In this document: positions 63,097 through 64,000 of the stretch, piece after piece
How the letters are laid out: each line of letters opens with the position of its first letter
Numbering within the stretch: the first letter of the stretch is position 1
Source: Oscillospiraceae bacterium
Lineage (GTDB): Bacteria > Bacillota > Clostridia > UBA1381 > UBA9506
Assembly: GCA_015068855.1 (NCBI GenBank)
Contig: SVJS01000004.1
Span: forward strand, 1-64,000
DNA length: 64,000 nucleotides
Reading direction: 5' to 3'
Position numbers and translations under genes: made by a program
The notes under the pieces: model-generated
Database searches by the model: none
What the model was told of the DNA's origin: nothing
Seen by the model: only the letters and a program-made list of their open reading frames with translations

Positions 63097-64000
63097 ATGA
63101 CAAAGAATCAAGCTGTACTGTCCTGGTTGGACGAAATGATTAAGCTGACAACACCTGATGAAGTTGTTTGGATTGACGGCAGCGAAGAGCAGAAGCAGAA
63201 GCTTTATGACGAAGCCTGCGAAGCCGGCGAAATGATCAAACTGAATCAGGAAAAATTACCGGGTTGCTATCTCCACAGAACCGCAGAGAATGACGTTGCC
63301 CGTGTAGAAGACAGAACCTTTATCTGCACCAAGAAGCAGGAGGATGCCGGCCCGACCAATAACTGGGAGGATCCCGAAACAATGTATGCAAAGCTTTCCG
63401 ACCTGTTCCGCGGCAGCATGAAGGGCAGAACCATGTATGTTATTCCCTACCTGATGGGACCTTATGGCTCTCCGTTCTCCAAAATCGGTATCGAGCTGAC
63501 AGACTCCCGTTACGTTGTACTTAACATGCTCATTATGACCCGTGTTGGTACAAAGGTTATGGAAGAATTAGGCGACAGTGACGATTTTGTGCGTTGCCTG
63601 CATGCTAAGAAAGATATTGACCCCGAAAACAGATACATTGTTCATTTCCCCGAAGACAACACCATCTGGACCATCAACTCCGGTTACGGCGGAAACGTTC
63701 TGCTGGGCAAAAAGTGCTTCGCACTGAGAATTGCCAGCCACATGGGACATAACGAAGGCTGGATGGCTGAACATATGTTAATCTTAGGTCTTGAAAATCC
63801 CCAGGGTGAGGTTAAATATATCTCTGCCGCATTCCCCTCTGCTTGCGGTAAGACCAACCTGGCTATGCTCATCCCCCCCGAAACCTTAAAGGGTTACAAG
63901 GTTTGGACCGTTGGTGATGATATTGCCTGGCTGAAAATCGGTAAAGACGGCAGATTGTGGGCCGTTAACCCCGAAGCAGGTTTCTTCGGTGTTGCACCGG
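63097..64000 (+). CDS. pckG: Phosphoenolpyruvate carboxykinase (GTP), 3' part outside the window
   Basis: The first 301 codons of a GTP-type PEP carboxykinase, which interconverts oxaloacetate and PEP with GTP/GDP. Recognisable parts are [39 protein letters not shown] and [18 protein letters not shown], and the P-loop [13 protein letters not shown] near residue 248 with its reactive cysteine, which marks the GTP class rather than the ATP class. GAAAGGAGT precedes the ATG. The frame is open to the window end. Confidence 0.95.
   Translation, partial: MTKNQAVLSWLDEMIKLTTPDEVVWIDGSEEQKQKLYDEACEAGEMIKLNQEKLPGCYLHRTAENDVARVEDRTFICTKKQEDAGPTNNWEDPETMYAKLSDLFRGSMKGRTMYVIPYLMGPYGSPFSKIGIELTDSRYVVLNMLIMTRVGTKVMEELGDSDDFVRCLHAKKDIDPENRYIVHFPEDNTIWTINSGYGGNVLLGKKCFALRIASHMGHNEGWMAEHMLILGLENPQGEVKYISAAFPSACGKTNLAMLIPPETLKGYKVWTVGDDIAWLKIGKDGRLWAVNPEAGFFGVAP

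Overview
The window looks like an ordinary chromosomal stretch of a low-GC-phylum, endospore-forming bacterium, most likely a member of Clostridia. The support is PolC-type DNA polymerase III, an HrcA/CIRCE heat-shock operon, SpoVAE- and SpoVB-type sporulation genes, the miaB-ylbF-mutS order, a Bacillus-like tRNA-Ile2, strong AGGAGG-type ribosome binding sites and consensus sigma-A promoters. I cannot name a genus. Base composition is balanced in the housekeeping genes but falls sharply in one island at about 12.2-14.8 kb.

Layout. 1-740: the end of a 5S rRNA gene with its terminator, then a small DUF6514 gene. 744-12119: mostly leftward genes (MFS transporter, phosphodiester glycosidase, galU, ttcA-like, xseA, nusB, radA, vanW-type, tspO-type), ending with a YneA-like division inhibitor that has a clear LexA/SOS-type promoter. 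12.2-14.8 kb: an AT-rich accessory island with a long repeat-bearing leader, an unrecognised 333-residue protein, a 51-residue lysine-rich protein and a double zinc-ribbon membrane protein. 14.8-44.5 kb: a long rightward housekeeping block: metallo-hydrolase, ispG, polC, comEC-holA, CIRCE-hrcA-grpE-dnaK-dnaJ, lipoate ligase, M18 aminopeptidase, thioredoxin, yhbY-nadD-yqeK-rsfS-leuS, an AraC regulator, purE-hisC, miaB-ylbF-mutS-smpB.

44.5-56.2 kb: mainly leftward genes (tagO-type, azlC, yebC, radC, pyrE, a LysE exporter), with spoVAE and a DUF3343 gene on the other strand. A four-gene leftward operon follows that encodes a membrane-fusion adaptor, an ABC ATPase, a MacB-type permease and an S-layer-homology protein. 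56-58.1 kb: tRNA-Ile2 and tRNA-Arg genes, each bordered by imperfect direct repeats, around a TIM-barrel sugar isomerase-like gene. 58.3-64 kb: a SpoVB-like flippase, an Mrp ATPase, an LCP-family cell wall ligase overlapping rsmA, and the 5' part of a GTP-type PEP carboxykinase that runs off the window.

Functional themes: DNA replication, repair and uptake (polC, holA, comEC, radA, radC, xseA, mutS); proteostasis under HrcA control; translation and ribosome maturation (leuS, rsfS, yhbY, rsmA, miaB, ttcA-like, smpB); envelope construction (galU, tagO-type, LCP, VanW, NAGPA-like, SLH); and sporulation. I saw no CRISPR array, transposase or prophage. The least explained parts are the AT-rich island, the SLH-plus-ABC operon whose first gene has a probable start in the wrong frame across an A7 tract, and two nearly identical long intergenic palindromes.
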